Shown here in pieces: positions 1-8,170 of a DNA stretch of 64,000 nucleotides (within the stretch, counting starts at the first letter, position 1; each line of letters opens with the position of its first letter). The translations under genes and the position numbers were made by a program. Origin of the DNA: an uncultured Bradyrhizobium sp. GTDB lineage: Bacteria > Pseudomonadota > Alphaproteobacteria > Rhizobiales > Xanthobacteraceae. Where the stretch lies: contig NZ_CAKZJO010000079.1 in NCBI RefSeq assembly GCF_936943645.1, forward strand, positions 62,001 to 126,000. The letters are read 5' to 3'. The notes under the pieces are model-generated. The model was given only the letters and a program-made list of their open reading frames with translations. It had not been told where the DNA came from and searched no databases.

Positions 1-396
1 GAACTGCGGCAGGAAGGCGAGGAAGAAGATCGACAGCTTTGGATTGAGGATGTTGATCAGAAAGCCGGTGACGATGACGCGGCCGCTCGACCGTTCGCGG
101 ATGTTGCCTTCGACCGACAGCGCGCCGGTCTCGCGCAGCGCCTGCCAGGACATATAGAGCAGATAGGCGACGCCGCCCCATTTCAGCGCGGCGAAGGCGA
201 GCGCGCTGGTGTGCAGCACGGCGGCAAGCCCGAGCATCGCTGCAACCATGTGCGGCACGATCCCGAGCGTGCAGCCGAAGGCGGCCGCAACGCTTGCGCG
301 CGAGCCGCGCGTCAGCGCCGCGGCAAGCGTATAGAGCACGCCGGTGCCGGGCGAGGCGACGACGATGAGCGAGGTGAGCAGGAAGGACCAGGACAT
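1..396 (-). CDS. LysE/RhtB-family exporter, C-terminus cut by window edge
   Basis: This reads as the first 132 residues of a LysE/RhtB-type inner-membrane amino-acid exporter. The start MSWSFLLTS is followed by ASPGTGVLYTLAAA, the family's conserved first-helix region with its proline-glycine. Helices rich in Ala, Leu and Val follow, then the family signature NPKLSIFFLAFLPQF near the cut. The ATG at 396 is the natural start because the first membrane helix begins at once. The gene runs off the left edge, so roughly the last 75 residues are missing. The substrate cannot be told from sequence. A second, unrelated-position family member lies at 16065-16682. Confidence 0.9.
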   Translation of the reverse strand, partial: MSWSFLLTSLIVVASPGTGVLYTLAAALTRGSRASVAAAFGCTLGIVPHMVAAMLGLAAVLHTSALAFAALKWGGVAYLLYMSWQALRETGALSVEGNIRERSSGRVIVTGFLINILNPKLSIFFLAFLPQF

Positions 397-458
397 GGCC
401 GGACGCTATCACCCGGCATCGCGGCGGGGAAGCTGGTCCGTCCGGTAACTCAGACTCC

Positions 459-505
459 GTCACCCTGAGGTGCTCGCCACTTCGGCGAGCCTCGAAGGGC
501 GACGG
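459..505. repeat. Family B palindromic repeat, half copy
   Basis: This is one arm of a family that recurs at 12976, 39034 and 59174. It has CACCCTGAGGTGCTCGCC, then a GCTCGCC...GGCGAGC hairpin and CTCGAAGGGCGACGG. Only one arm is present, so it may be a degraded or solo copy. It lies between the convergent-side ends of the exporter and the receiver gene. Confidence 0.6.
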
Positions 506-516
506 GCTGAGAAGGG

Positions 517-891
517 TCACGACAATTGCGCGATCTCGGCTTCGCGCAGCACGTCGAGCGGCGCCCAGGGCTTGGCCCAGAATTTCGCGCCGTCGGGCAA
601 GGGCTGCATCAACGGGCGGCCGGAGGTGACGACGACGTCGAGCCTGGGATTGCGATCCTTGGCGACATGGGCAAGCTCGACCCCGTTCATGTGACCGGCA
701 AGCTGCACGTCGGTCAGCAACAGGCAGAGCGCACCGGCGTTCTTGTCGAGCACGCGTTCGGCGGCCTCGGCGCTTTCGCACTGGATGACCTGGTAGCCGC
801 TCTCTTCCAGCAGGAGACCGAGCATCTCTCGCTGCATGACATCGTCCTCGACGATCAGAGCAGTTGCACGAAATGGCTGTGCTTGTCCCAT
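517..891 (-). CDS. Stand-alone response-regulator receiver protein
   Basis: A 124-residue single receiver domain with no output domain. The acidic pair is in LIVEDDVMQRE, the phospho-acceptor Asp in LLLTDVQLAG, the conserved Thr/Ser in VVVTSGRP and the Lys in FWAKPW. It therefore has a complete phosphorylation site and probably acts as a phosphate shuttle or through protein contacts. The reading frame stays open far upstream, but homologous sequence starts at MGQAQPFRAT, so 891 is the likely start. It is divergent from the SDR gene at 1012. No partner histidine kinase is adjacent. Confidence 0.85.
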   Translation of the reverse strand: MGQAQPFRATALIVEDDVMQREMLGLLLEESGYQVIQCESAEAAERVLDKNAGALCLLLTDVQLAGHMNGVELAHVAKDRNPRLDVVVTSGRPLMQPLPDGAKFWAKPWAPLDVLREAEIAQLS

Positions 892-1011
892 CAGCGTCTC
901 CCAATGCTTGCTTGCGTAACGTAGGTTAAGGAGTAAATTCCCATGTGGTTCGGTTCCATTCTGAAAAAATGTAAAGCATAGTTCCCTGGTCAGGACTTGA
1001 CGGGGGACATC

Positions 1012-1848
1012 ATGACTGCGATTCGCGGCGCCGCCGCCATCACGGGAGCTGCCAGCGGCATCGGCCGGGCGCTCGCCATCGAGCTTGCGCAGCGCGGCTG
1101 CGATCTGGCGCTGGCCGATCGCGACGAGGCCGGGCTGAAGACGCTGGCGGCCGAGATCGGCGCAGCACGGAAGGTCAGCGTTCACCGCGTCGACGTCGGC
1201 AACGCCGACGACATCGCGCAGTTCGCGACGGAGGCGACCGCCGCGCATCCCGCGCTCGGCATCGTCGTCAACAATGCCGGCGTGGCGCTGATGGGCTCGT
1301 TCGAGGAGATCGACCAGGCGCAGATGGACTGGCTGTTCGACATCAATTTCTGGGGCGTGGTGCACGGCACGCGCGCCTTCCTGCCGCATCTGAAGACGCT
1401 GCCGGAGGCGCATATCGTCAACCTCTCCTCGATCTTCGGCATCATCGCGCCGCCGGGACAGTCGGCCTATGCGGCGGCGAAATTCGCCGTGCGCGGTTTT
1501 TCCGAGAGCGTGCGGCATGAGCTCAGCGTCGCCGGGAGTCCGGTCAAGCTGTCGGTGGTGCATCCCGGCGGTGTCGCCACCGCCATCGCGCGCAACTCCC
1601 GCACCGGCGTCGGCGTCACCGACAATGCGCGGCGTGCGCAGTCGATCGAGCGGTTCGAGAATGCGGCGAGGACCACGCCGAAAGACGCCGCACTGCGCAT
1701 CATCAAGGGTATCGAAAAGAACGAGCCGCGCATCCTGATCGGCAACGACGCCCGCTTCATGGACCTGTTGCAGCGCTTCCGCCCGGGAACGTATTGGGCG
1801 CCGCTGCAGCGGAAGCTGGAGAGGATGGCGAAGGGGACGGCGAAGTAG
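1012..1848 (+). CDS. Short-chain dehydrogenase/reductase (SDR)
   Basis: A classical SDR oxidoreductase using NAD(P)H. The cofactor motif TGAASGIG sits at residues 11-18, NNAG near 90 and the catalytic YAAAK near 155, with the Ser in IVNLSSIFG just before it. The length of 278 residues is normal. An in-frame ATG lies at 997, but the ATG at 1012 is preceded by a G-rich GGGGGA and fits the family N-terminus better. It stands alone, followed by a repeat element. The substrate is unknown. The C-terminal part with NDARFMDLLQRFRPG resembles SDRs often annotated as short-chain alcohol or ketone dehydrogenases. Confidence 0.9.
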   Translation: MTAIRGAAAITGAASGIGRALAIELAQRGCDLALADRDEAGLKTLAAEIGAARKVSVHRVDVGNADDIAQFATEATAAHPALGIVVNNAGVALMGSFEEIDQAQMDWLFDINFWGVVHGTRAFLPHLKTLPEAHIVNLSSIFGIIAPPGQSAYAAAKFAVRGFSESVRHELSVAGSPVKLSVVHPGGVATAIARNSRTGVGVTDNARRAQSIERFENAARTTPKDAALRIIKGIEKNEPRILIGNDARFMDLLQRFRPGTYWAPLQRKLERMAKGTAK

Positions 1849-1884
1849 TCAGGCGCGCAGTGCGACCGCCACACACTCCACTGC

Positions 1885-1976
1885 CGTAGGGTGGGCAAAG
1901 GCGCACTTGCGCCGTGCCCACCATCTCTTTCGATCACGACGAATGCGTGGGCACGCTTCGCTTTGCCCACCCTACG
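1885..1976. repeat. Family A palindromic repeat (copy 1)
   Basis: An approximately 92-bp imperfect palindrome whose outer arms are CGTAGGGTGGGCAAAG and CTTTGCCCACCCTACG, with inner GTGCCCACC and GTGGGCACG arms. Related copies lie at 31185-31277 and 55954-56047. All are intergenic and could fold into long hairpins. It separates the SDR gene from the convergent transglycosylase gene. Confidence 0.85.
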
Positions 1977-1991
1977 AGATCAGCGCCCTCC

Positions 1992-2798
1992 TCACTGCCC
2001 CGCGAGGCGATCCGCGAAATAGCCGATCGTCTTTCTGTAGATCACCGCCCTGTTCCACTCGCGCATCGCCTCGAAATTGGCGGTGCCTTCGCCGTAGGGC
2101 TGGCCCATCTTGAAGCCGTTGGTGTGGAGCAGGTTCGCGGTCGAGGCGAGCACGTCGGGGACGCTGTGGCGGAGGTCGACATGGCCGTCGCCGTCGAAAT
2201 CGACGCCATATTTGATGTAGGACGACGGCAGGAACTGGGTCTGGCCGATCTCGCCGGCGAAGGCGCCGATGAGGTCGCGCAGCGGCAGGTCGCCGCGCTG
2301 CACGATCTTCAGCGCGGCGAGCAGCTCGCCCTGGAACAGATCGGTGCGGCGGCAATCATGCGCCAGCGTCGCCAGCGTGCGGATCACCGGCATCTTGCCG
2401 ATGTCGCCCTTGCCGAAATCGCTCTCCAGGCCCCAGATCGCGACCAGGATGTAGCGGGGCACGCCGAACTGCTGCTCGATGCGCGAGAGCAGCGCGGCGT
2501 GGCGCTGCAACAGCGCGCGGCCGCCATTGATGCGGCCGGGGCCGACGCGGGTCGAGACGTACTGTTCGAAGCTCTTGTTGAAGGTGTGGCGCTGGCGCCG
2601 GTCGAAGGCGAGCACGGCGCCATCAGGGGTCACGCCGCTGAGCGCCGCATTGGTCACACCAGCCGAGACGCCGGCTCCTTGCGCCTCCTGCGCCATGGTG
2701 GCGACGAACGCGTTGAAATCGCCGCCGCAGCGCGCGGCCTGCGCCGCTCCGCCGGCCAGACACAGGACGGACGCGGCGGCGAAAAGCAGTCTCAGCAT
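1992..2798 (-). CDS. Lytic murein transglycosylase (MltB/SLT family)
   Basis: A periplasmic enzyme that cleaves peptidoglycan glycan strands to 1,6-anhydromuramyl products. The signal peptide is residues 1-21, with MLRLLFAAASVLCLAGGAAQA. The catalytic Glu is in IWGLESDFGK near residue 110, and the family motif GEIGQTQFLPSSY lies near 165 with the calcium-loop-like DFDGDGHVDL after it. At 268 residues it lacks the C-terminal peptidoglycan-binding domain of longer homologues. The start at 2798 has GAGGGA about 8 bases upstream and gives a proper signal peptide. An upstream open frame is a shadow. It is monocistronic. Confidence 0.92.
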   Translation of the reverse strand: MLRLLFAAASVLCLAGGAAQAARCGGDFNAFVATMAQEAQGAGVSAGVTNAALSGVTPDGAVLAFDRRQRHTFNKSFEQYVSTRVGPGRINGGRALLQRHAALLSRIEQQFGVPRYILVAIWGLESDFGKGDIGKMPVIRTLATLAHDCRRTDLFQGELLAALKIVQRGDLPLRDLIGAFAGEIGQTQFLPSSYIKYGVDFDGDGHVDLRHSVPDVLASTANLLHTNGFKMGQPYGEGTANFEAMREWNRAVIYRKTIGYFADRLAGQ

Positions 2799-2976
2799 CT
2801 GGAGCAATCCCTCAAAGGAAAATCGTGGCGCGAAGCAGCGCGCGGGATCATGCCCGGGAAAGACCCGAGCGTCAAAGCGCAAGGTTTGAAAGCACGCGGC
2901 TTGATCCGCATCAAACCGTCTCACGCCGCGCTTTCTAGATTGGAGCGAACAGGAGAGCCGCCCAGGAGACGCGCCC

Positions 2977-3504
2977 ATGACCGGAATTACCTTGACTACC
3001 GAGCAGATCCGCAATGCCCCCGCAGCGGTGCGGCAATGGATCGAGCAGGAGGTGATCACCTCGCTCGGCCTCAGCCCCCGCGCGCCCGTGACGATCCCGC
3101 CCCAGGCGTCCCATCTCGTCGCCTGCAGCGTGGAGGATGTCGCCGGCGTGCTCGAGCACATCAGGGGCGTGCTTCCGGCGGTGAACGTGCTGCTCGAGCT
3201 CGGCCGTCCCGGCATCAGCTTCGGCCAGCCTGCGGTGATGACGTTCCGCCTGATGGATATCCTGCATCACACCCGCCTCAACGGTGTCGGCGAGGTCATC
3301 ACCTGCCTCGAAATGATCAACCAGGCGCTGATCGAGGTGAAGAAGGATCCCGCGGTGCGGCTCTGCGGCTTCGACCATGAAGGCCACTGCCTGATCGCGC
3401 CGCAGACGCAAGCGAGCATCGCAACGCTCTGGCAGACCATGATGGAGCGCCAGCAGGCAGTGCAGCAGCGCGAAGCGGCGGACCGGGCGGCGCCCGCGGC
3501 CTGA
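2977..3504 (+). CDS. Conserved-looking hypothetical protein, 175 aa
   Basis: An unrecognised cytosolic protein with no signal peptide, membrane helix or known motif. The first two thirds are mixed alpha/beta (for example AVRQWIEQEVITSLGL and VNVLLELGRPGISFG). The tail is a charged helix rich in Gln, Glu and Ala (MERQQAVQQREAADRAA). Codon use matches the neighbours and a GGAGA-like site precedes the ATG, so it is likely real. It is divergent from the transglycosylase gene. No function can be assigned. Confidence 0.7.
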   Translation: MTGITLTTEQIRNAPAAVRQWIEQEVITSLGLSPRAPVTIPPQASHLVACSVEDVAGVLEHIRGVLPAVNVLLELGRPGISFGQPAVMTFRLMDILHHTRLNGVGEVITCLEMINQALIEVKKDPAVRLCGFDHEGHCLIAPQTQASIATLWQTMMERQQAVQQREAADRAAPAA

Positions 3505-3575
3505 GGTGAGGCGGCGCGGATTCCCTGACGATCGGAGCCGGAATGATCCGTCGGTTAGAACCGGCAGGACGGCGC

Positions 3576-3591
3576 GTGAGACTAATGTCTC
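3576..3591. promoter_or_regulatory. 16-bp perfect palindrome upstream of OmpA-family gene
   Basis: TGAGAC-TAAT-GTCTCA is an exact inverted repeat of 6-bp arms with a 4-bp centre, 45 bases before the start at 3636. This size and symmetry suit an operator for a dimeric repressor or activator. The cognate protein is unknown. Confidence 0.4.
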
Positions 3592-3635
3592 AAGTCTTGC
3601 ATCTTGCGCCCCCCTTCCCCCGCAACCGACAGAGA

Positions 3636-4583
3636 ATGCCGATGTCCGCACCGCAGACCATCCCGGGAATGCTCGTCCTTGCCGCCCTGCTCTGCCTGCC
3701 CGCGATCCCTGCCTCCGCGCAGACGCGCGACGTGGCGGGCGCGCGCGACTATCCCGGCATCGGCCGGTTCGCCGGCAGCGTCGTCACCGGCTATGTCGTG
3801 AAGGATTTTGACGCGGCGCGGATGCAGGCCGCTCCCTTCAAGGACGGCCAGCCGACCGATGCGCGGCGGCTCGAGGGCCGCATCGTCCGCATCGCCTATC
3901 GCACCAATCCCGGGCCCTCGATCCTGGAGGTGTCGCGCAATTTCGAGACGCAGCTTGCCAAGGCCGGCTTCGAGACCTTGCTGGCCTGCGACACCGACGC
4001 CTGCGGCGGCATTCCCTTCACCGAGAGCATCGACGCGCTGCCGATGCCGCAGATGTGGGTCGACGGTTTCAACTACCGCTATGTCGCCGGTCGCAAGATC
4101 GAGGGCGGACGCGAGACCTATGCCAGCGTCATCGTCAGCCAGAACAACCAGGACGTCACGGCGCAGGTCACCGTCGCCGAGGTCGGCGCCATCGCGAACA
4201 AGATGGTCGACGCCGCCGCGATGGCGAAGGGACTCGGCGAGACCGGCCACATCGCGCTCTACGGCATCTATTTCGACACCGACAAGGCGGTGCTGAGGCC
4301 GGAAAGCCGCCCGACGCTGGAGCAGATCGCAAAACTGCTCGCGAGCCAGCCGCAGCTCAGCGTCTTCATCGTCGGTCACACCGACAGCCAGGGCGCCTAT
4401 GAGTACAATCTCGATCTCTCCAAGCGACGCGCGGAGGCGGTCGCGGCCGAGCTGGTGAAGAGTTTCCGGATCGTGCCGACACGCCTGCGCACCGCCGGCG
4501 TCGGCCTGCTTGCGCCGGTCGGCTCGAACGCGACGGATGCGGGACGCGCGCTCAACCGGCGCGTGGAGCTGGTGGCGCCGTGA
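3636..4583 (+). CDS. OmpA-family protein with N-terminal DUF4892-like region
   Basis: A secreted or outer-membrane-associated protein of about 315 residues. The signal peptide ends near ASAQTRD (LVLAALLCLPAIPASA). A middle region of about 150 residues resembles the DUF4892-type domain often fused to OmpA. The last 105 residues are an OmpA peptidoglycan-binding domain, with YFDTDKAVLRPES, the HTDSQG motif and LSKRRAEAV followed by NRRVEL. ATG 3636 and 3642 are both possible. The longer open frame from 3543 would bury the signal peptide. The likely role is a non-covalent link between the envelope and peptidoglycan. A palindromic site lies just upstream. Confidence 0.85.
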   Translation: MPMSAPQTIPGMLVLAALLCLPAIPASAQTRDVAGARDYPGIGRFAGSVVTGYVVKDFDAARMQAAPFKDGQPTDARRLEGRIVRIAYRTNPGPSILEVSRNFETQLAKAGFETLLACDTDACGGIPFTESIDALPMPQMWVDGFNYRYVAGRKIEGGRETYASVIVSQNNQDVTAQVTVAEVGAIANKMVDAAAMAKGLGETGHIALYGIYFDTDKAVLRPESRPTLEQIAKLLASQPQLSVFIVGHTDSQGAYEYNLDLSKRRAEAVAAELVKSFRIVPTRLRTAGVGLLAPVGSNATDAGRALNRRVELVAP

Positions 4584-4701
4584 AACGTTGCGTCCGGGTT
4601 TGATGCGGGTCAATATCGCGGCACGGACGACATGAGATGGATGGCTGCAGACATCCTCTTCCTCCGTCATCCGGGCTCGACAAAGTCTGAGGCAACCAGC
4701 C

Positions 4702-5052
4702 ATGCCCGACCATCAGAACAAGCCAAGTCGCGCTTTGCTACGCATCCCGCTGTTCCGCCTGCTCGCCATCAACCTTGCGATCGGCACCTGCGCCGCGGCG
4801 ATCCTCGTCGGCGGTCTGCTCTGGCTCAATCCCGGGCATCTGCGCGAATTGATCTTCGCCGACAATTCCCCCGGTATCGCGCTCGCATTGCTGCTGGCGT
4901 CGTTTCTCATCACCTTCGGCTCGGCGGCGATGGGCAGCGCGATCATGGCGCAGGGGCGCAAGGAGGACAGCGGCAAAGGCGGCGGCAAGAGCGGCGGACG
5001 CGGATCTCGGCTCGCCGTGCAGGAAGTGACGCAGCGCCCGCGCGCATCGTGA
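4702..5052 (+). CDS. Small two-helix membrane protein, unknown function
   Basis: 116 residues with two hydrophobic segments (about residues 20-43, LLAINLAIGTCAAAILVGG, and 58-82, GIALALLLASFLITFGSAA). A basic Gly/Lys/Arg-rich tail follows (KGGGKSGGRGSR). This pattern suggests an inner-membrane protein with a cytosolic positively charged tail. Codon use and composition match neighbouring genes. I recognise no family by name. It is transcribed with the OmpA-family gene but 118 bases downstream, so co-transcription is uncertain. Confidence 0.65.
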   Translation: MPDHQNKPSRALLRIPLFRLLAINLAIGTCAAAILVGGLLWLNPGHLRELIFADNSPGIALALLLASFLITFGSAAMGSAIMAQGRKEDSGKGGGKSGGRGSRLAVQEVTQRPRAS

Positions 5053-5322
5053 CGCGCGCGGCGAGGATCGAAGACGCCTGGCGCACATCGCGTCACAGTG
5101 TCTGCACGCAGACGGGAAGACATGCAGACCGATGCAACCTTCTGACGCAACACGCGCATGCTGCACGCGCGCGAAGATGAACAAAGTAGTTCGACAATCC
5201 AACAAATTGCGTTGACGCACGTTGGAACCGCGGATCGCAACCAGCGCATATCTGATGCGCTCACTGCGACACCAGCGCGCCACGATTTGCCTTGCCATCG
5301 CAGGGCGTCTTCTATAGCCTTC

Positions 5323-5404
5323 TATTTTAGGTTGTCGCCCCGCCAGCCCCGGGCGACACTGAAGACCAAAATAAACGGCGGGCTCCGAGCCCGCCGTTTA
5401 TTGA
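5323..5404 (+). ncRNA. Candidate small RNA ending in a strong terminator
   Basis: The gap 5053-5586 has no convincing gene. Within it, a TTGCCT box (5287-5292) lies 17 bases before TTCTAT (5310-5315), a plausible promoter. The predicted RNA starts near 5323. It would fold a first hairpin with GTCGCCC and GGGCGAC arms, have a single-stranded linker with GAAGACCAAAA, and end in a perfect 15-bp terminator hairpin. No start codon or ribosome site is seen inside. The call is inferred from structure only. A protein leader for the gene at 5587 is unlikely because the terminator intervenes. Confidence 0.45.
5370..5402 (+). terminator. Perfect 15-bp intrinsic terminator hairpin
   Basis: AATAAACGGCGGGCT, loop CCG, then the exact reverse complement ending in TTTATT. 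The A and T tails on both arms make it usable on either strand. The nearest upstream gene ends over 300 bases away, which is why a small RNA is proposed here. Confidence 0.85.
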
Positions 5405-5586
5405 GGCCGGGTCTTTCGCGAAGGAACCCGGCAGACGGCATCAGCGCCTGGCGCGCATCCCGCAACCCCTTTCCGCAGCCAATTCAATCAGCCGCATCGT
5501 GCTGGGCCGCCCGGACCGGGCCGCAACCGAGGTCGATCGCCGCCAAAGTCATTTGACTGCGGCCCTGCAATCGACGACAAGCCGCC

Positions 5587-5823
5587 ATGGCCAAGAAACC
5601 CGGAACCAACCCCAAAGGCGAATTCGCCTTCTTCAACGTCGTCTATGAAGACGACACCCAGCGCTCCAACCGCCGCGTCCCCACCGAGCTGCTCGGCGGC
5701 CTCGACGGCGACGAACCCGCCCGCAACTTCATCATGGAGCAGGACCGCGAGATCGCGGAGAAGAGCGGCAAGCCGGCGCTCGAGATCAAGCGGATCGAGC
5801 GGGTGGGGGCGAAGAAGAAGTAG
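5587..5823 (+). CDS. Small basic hypothetical protein, 78 aa
   Basis: A 78-residue charged protein starting MAKKPGTNPKGEFAFFNVVYEDD and ending in a Lys run (GAKKK). It has no membrane helix or signal peptide. The sequence FNVVYEDDTQRSNRRVP looks like an ordered beta segment, and codon third positions are strongly G/C as in a real gene. I recognise it only as the kind of short conserved protein seen in Bradyrhizobium; no function is known. It stands alone between the candidate RNA and a pseudogene. Confidence 0.7.
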   Translation: MAKKPGTNPKGEFAFFNVVYEDDTQRSNRRVPTELLGGLDGDEPARNFIMEQDREIAEKSGKPALEIKRIERVGAKKK

Positions 5824-5837
5824 GGTGGGGCGAGCGC

Positions 5838-6046
5838 TCACCAGCGTCCGCTCCATCTACTCCAGGCAAACAGCAGATCGGCGAACCGGTCTTAGACAAA
5901 CCGCGTGACCGGCAGCGCCGCACGATTGCCGAACAGAGCCCTCCCCCCGGCGTCAGCCGCCACAACGCAATCGCGACATCCGCTCCGACGATGAGCCGCC
6001 CGGCCTCGTCGATCGCATTCAGGCGCCGCCTTGACGTTGGGCGCGA
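5838..6046 (-). pseudogene. Decayed C-terminus of a DCC-family (DUF393) thiol oxidoreductase
   Basis: Read on the minus strand, a first segment gives RRRLNAIDEAGRLIVGAD and ALWRLTPG. After a frame change at a GGGGGAGGG run, a second segment gives ALFGNRAALPVTRFV. Then a TAA stands where a Tyr codon is expected, followed by DRFADLLFAWSRWSGRW and a TGA. The two halves together match the C-terminal pattern of DCC-family proteins as I remember it. The N-terminal half with the Cys-x2-Cys motif is absent. A frameshift, a nonsense codon and a truncation mark it as dead. It abuts the AT-rich gene at 6103, suggesting that gene arrived with loss of the rest. Confidence 0.6.
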
Positions 6047-6102
6047 CCACGCCAATGATAGCACCTTACCCAATTGTCACTCTATAGTTGACGAGCATTT
6101 CG

Positions 6103-8079
6103 ATGCAAAATCTGCTCACCAATTTGGCTACTCTAAAAGTCTACTGGGATCAAAGCGACACCGACTTGCTGTCGAACTTCATGCCCCTTGTCGGATACGC
6201 GATTAAAACGCTCCCGAACCGGGTTGTCTCCGAAGAAGAGCTCGTCGAGCGCATCTATCAGGTTGCAGAGTTCAAGATCCCCCGCGCCGCTGCAAATATT
6301 CTTATCCGCCGAGCTTCACGGACCAAGTACGGATTTATCAACAAGGAGGCCGGCAGTTACGTTCGCAACGATGCGGCAGTCGCACATCTAGACTTTGAAG
6401 TGATAAGATTAGGGATATCGCAGAAATTCCAAACACTGGGTGACCGGTTTTCCGCCTATATCGCTGAAACTTTTCCGAACGCTCCCAGAGAGGTTGATCC
6501 ACAATATTACTTCTTTGATATCTTGTACGACCTAACGCCCCGCCTGATTCAGAATCTATACGATGCAGAGAAGTCGCAGACGTTTGACAGAATAGTAGAG
6601 GACAACAAAGCAGAATACCGCGTCTCACGTTTCGTAGACCATTGCTTCCAGCACGATCCGGACAGTTATGATCTAATTATATCATTCGCCCAAGGCGCCA
6701 TTCTTTCCGAGTCATTTTTTTATTCGAATCCAGAGACTGTAACTACAAAATTACGAAATACCAAAGTCTACTTCGACACTAGCATTGTCCTCACATTGCT
6801 GGGCTACGCAGACGAGGTCTTTCGTACAACACACCTTGAACTGCACGAGATCTTGGTGTCGATGAACGCAAAACTTGCGATATTCGACGTAACCCTTAAG
6901 GAGATTAAACGCATATTCTTGGCAGCCGAAAACGCACGGCTCGGATCGGCCCGCTATACACCGTTTCGCCCCGGAGACGTATTCGACCACTTTATTCGAA
7001 ATAACTATTCTCCCTCCGATATTAGGCTTGAGGCGGAGAAGCTCGAATCTAAACTGGAAAATCTCGGAATTTCTGTGGAGGCCCCGCCGCCTCATACGGT
7101 GTCACTTGGCATCGATGAAATTCAACTGAACGATTATTTGAACAAATATTTTGGTTCAGATCTGCCACCCAGCAACGCGTCGCGAATGCATGACGTTGAT
7201 TGTGCATCCGCAATTTACCGTTTGCGGGGTGGCTTACCACAACGCTATTTCGAGTCTTGTAAGGCGATTTTCGTTACTGGGAATGTGGAACTAGTTCGAG
7301 CAGTCAACGAATACTTTCGGCGCGAGTTTAAGCTTGTGTCGGATGCGCCAATCATGATCGGCGATCGAGTATTTACAATGCTCATGTGGCTAAAGGCTGT
7401 AGACAAGAAGCCTGCGCTACCTCGCCAACAACTAGTTGCAAATAGCTTGGCTGCGATGTCGCCCTCGCAGAAGCTCTGGGACAAGTTCCTTACAGAAACA
7501 CAACGATTGGCTGCGAGAGGAGAGCTGAGCCAAAACGACTATAACATTATGGCTTACAGCTTAGAGGCCCGCACGGCCCTGATGGCAATCACTGAAGGGG
7601 ATCAAAGCGTCGTCACTGAAGGGTCTCTGATCGATGTACTAAGCCGATCCAAGGAACTTATCTTGACGGAGACAAGGCGCGATTATGAAATTCGACTGAA
7701 TGCACAAAGTACCATACTTCGAAATTTGGATCAGACAATTTCTAAGATCGAGAAGCTCACCTCGCTAACAATCAAGTGGACATCGATCGGCGCTTTGATG
7801 GCGGTGATGATGGCCGGACTTCTATTGACTGACCCCGCGACCGCGCTAGGCACGATCAAAAGCAAGACAATCGACTATGTGCGACTAAGTTTGTTAGCAG
7901 CCTTTTGCTCGCTGCTACTTGCAACAGTCGCTAACCTCTTTTTTGGGGTCACGTTAGAGAACATCGTTGACGGTTTTGCCACCAAAATTGCTCGTAGGCT
8001 CAGGCTAAAGCTGAACGAGGTATTCAGGGGCGAGGACGGTCGAAAAAAGACGATCTCTCACGATGAAGGCAAAGGTTAA
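6103..8079 (+). CDS. Membrane-anchored PIN-like domain protein, foreign origin
   Basis: A 658-residue protein of no named family. Residues about 1-90 look like a winged-helix module (IPRAAANILIRRAS, then a wing). A helical stretch follows. About 205-415 is PIN-nuclease-like: VYFDTSIVLTLLG carries the first Asp, FDVTLKEIKRIF an Asp/Glu pair, MHDVDCASAIY the central Asp, and IFVTGNVELVRA occupies the TxD position with Asn. A coiled coil lies near 540-565, then two membrane helices (GALMAVMMAGLLL; LLAAFCSLLLATVANLFF) and a basic tail. The DNA is much richer in A/T, with rare codons, unlike all neighbours. Start: ATG 6103 preferred over TTG 6088. It could be a solitary defence or RNA-cleaving effector, but this is inference. 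Confidence 0.7.
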   Translation: MQNLLTNLATLKVYWDQSDTDLLSNFMPLVGYAIKTLPNRVVSEEELVERIYQVAEFKIPRAAANILIRRASRTKYGFINKEAGSYVRNDAAVAHLDFEVIRLGISQKFQTLGDRFSAYIAETFPNAPREVDPQYYFFDILYDLTPRLIQNLYDAEKSQTFDRIVEDNKAEYRVSRFVDHCFQHDPDSYDLIISFAQGAILSESFFYSNPETVTTKLRNTKVYFDTSIVLTLLGYADEVFRTTHLELHEILVSMNAKLAIFDVTLKEIKRIFLAAENARLGSARYTPFRPGDVFDHFIRNNYSPSDIRLEAEKLESKLENLGISVEAPPPHTVSLGIDEIQLNDYLNKYFGSDLPPSNASRMHDVDCASAIYRLRGGLPQRYFESCKAIFVTGNVELVRAVNEYFRREFKLVSDAPIMIGDRVFTMLMWLKAVDKKPALPRQQLVANSLAAMSPSQKLWDKFLTETQRLAARGELSQNDYNIMAYSLEARTALMAITEGDQSVVTEGSLIDVLSRSKELILTETRRDYEIRLNAQSTILRNLDQTISKIEKLTSLTIKWTSIGALMAVMMAGLLLTDPATALGTIKSKTIDYVRLSLLAAFCSLLLATVANLFFGVTLENIVDGFATKIARRLRLKLNEVFRGEDGRKKTISHDEGKG

Positions 8080-8170
8080 ACGCTATATTCGTAGAGTGAC
8101 TTGCCACTGTGTGCGGTTGCACTGGACAATTTGTGGGGCGATTGCCTAGCAAATCACGGCAGGCACAGAA

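Noticed and set aside
1914..3380. 488-residue plus-strand frame over the transglycosylase
   Set aside because: Antisense to the well-supported transglycosylase and begins inside a palindromic repeat.
5786..6073. 95-residue minus-strand frame as an intact gene
   Set aside because: Only its middle resembles a protein family, and the match continues in another frame past a stop, so it is better explained as a pseudogene remnant.
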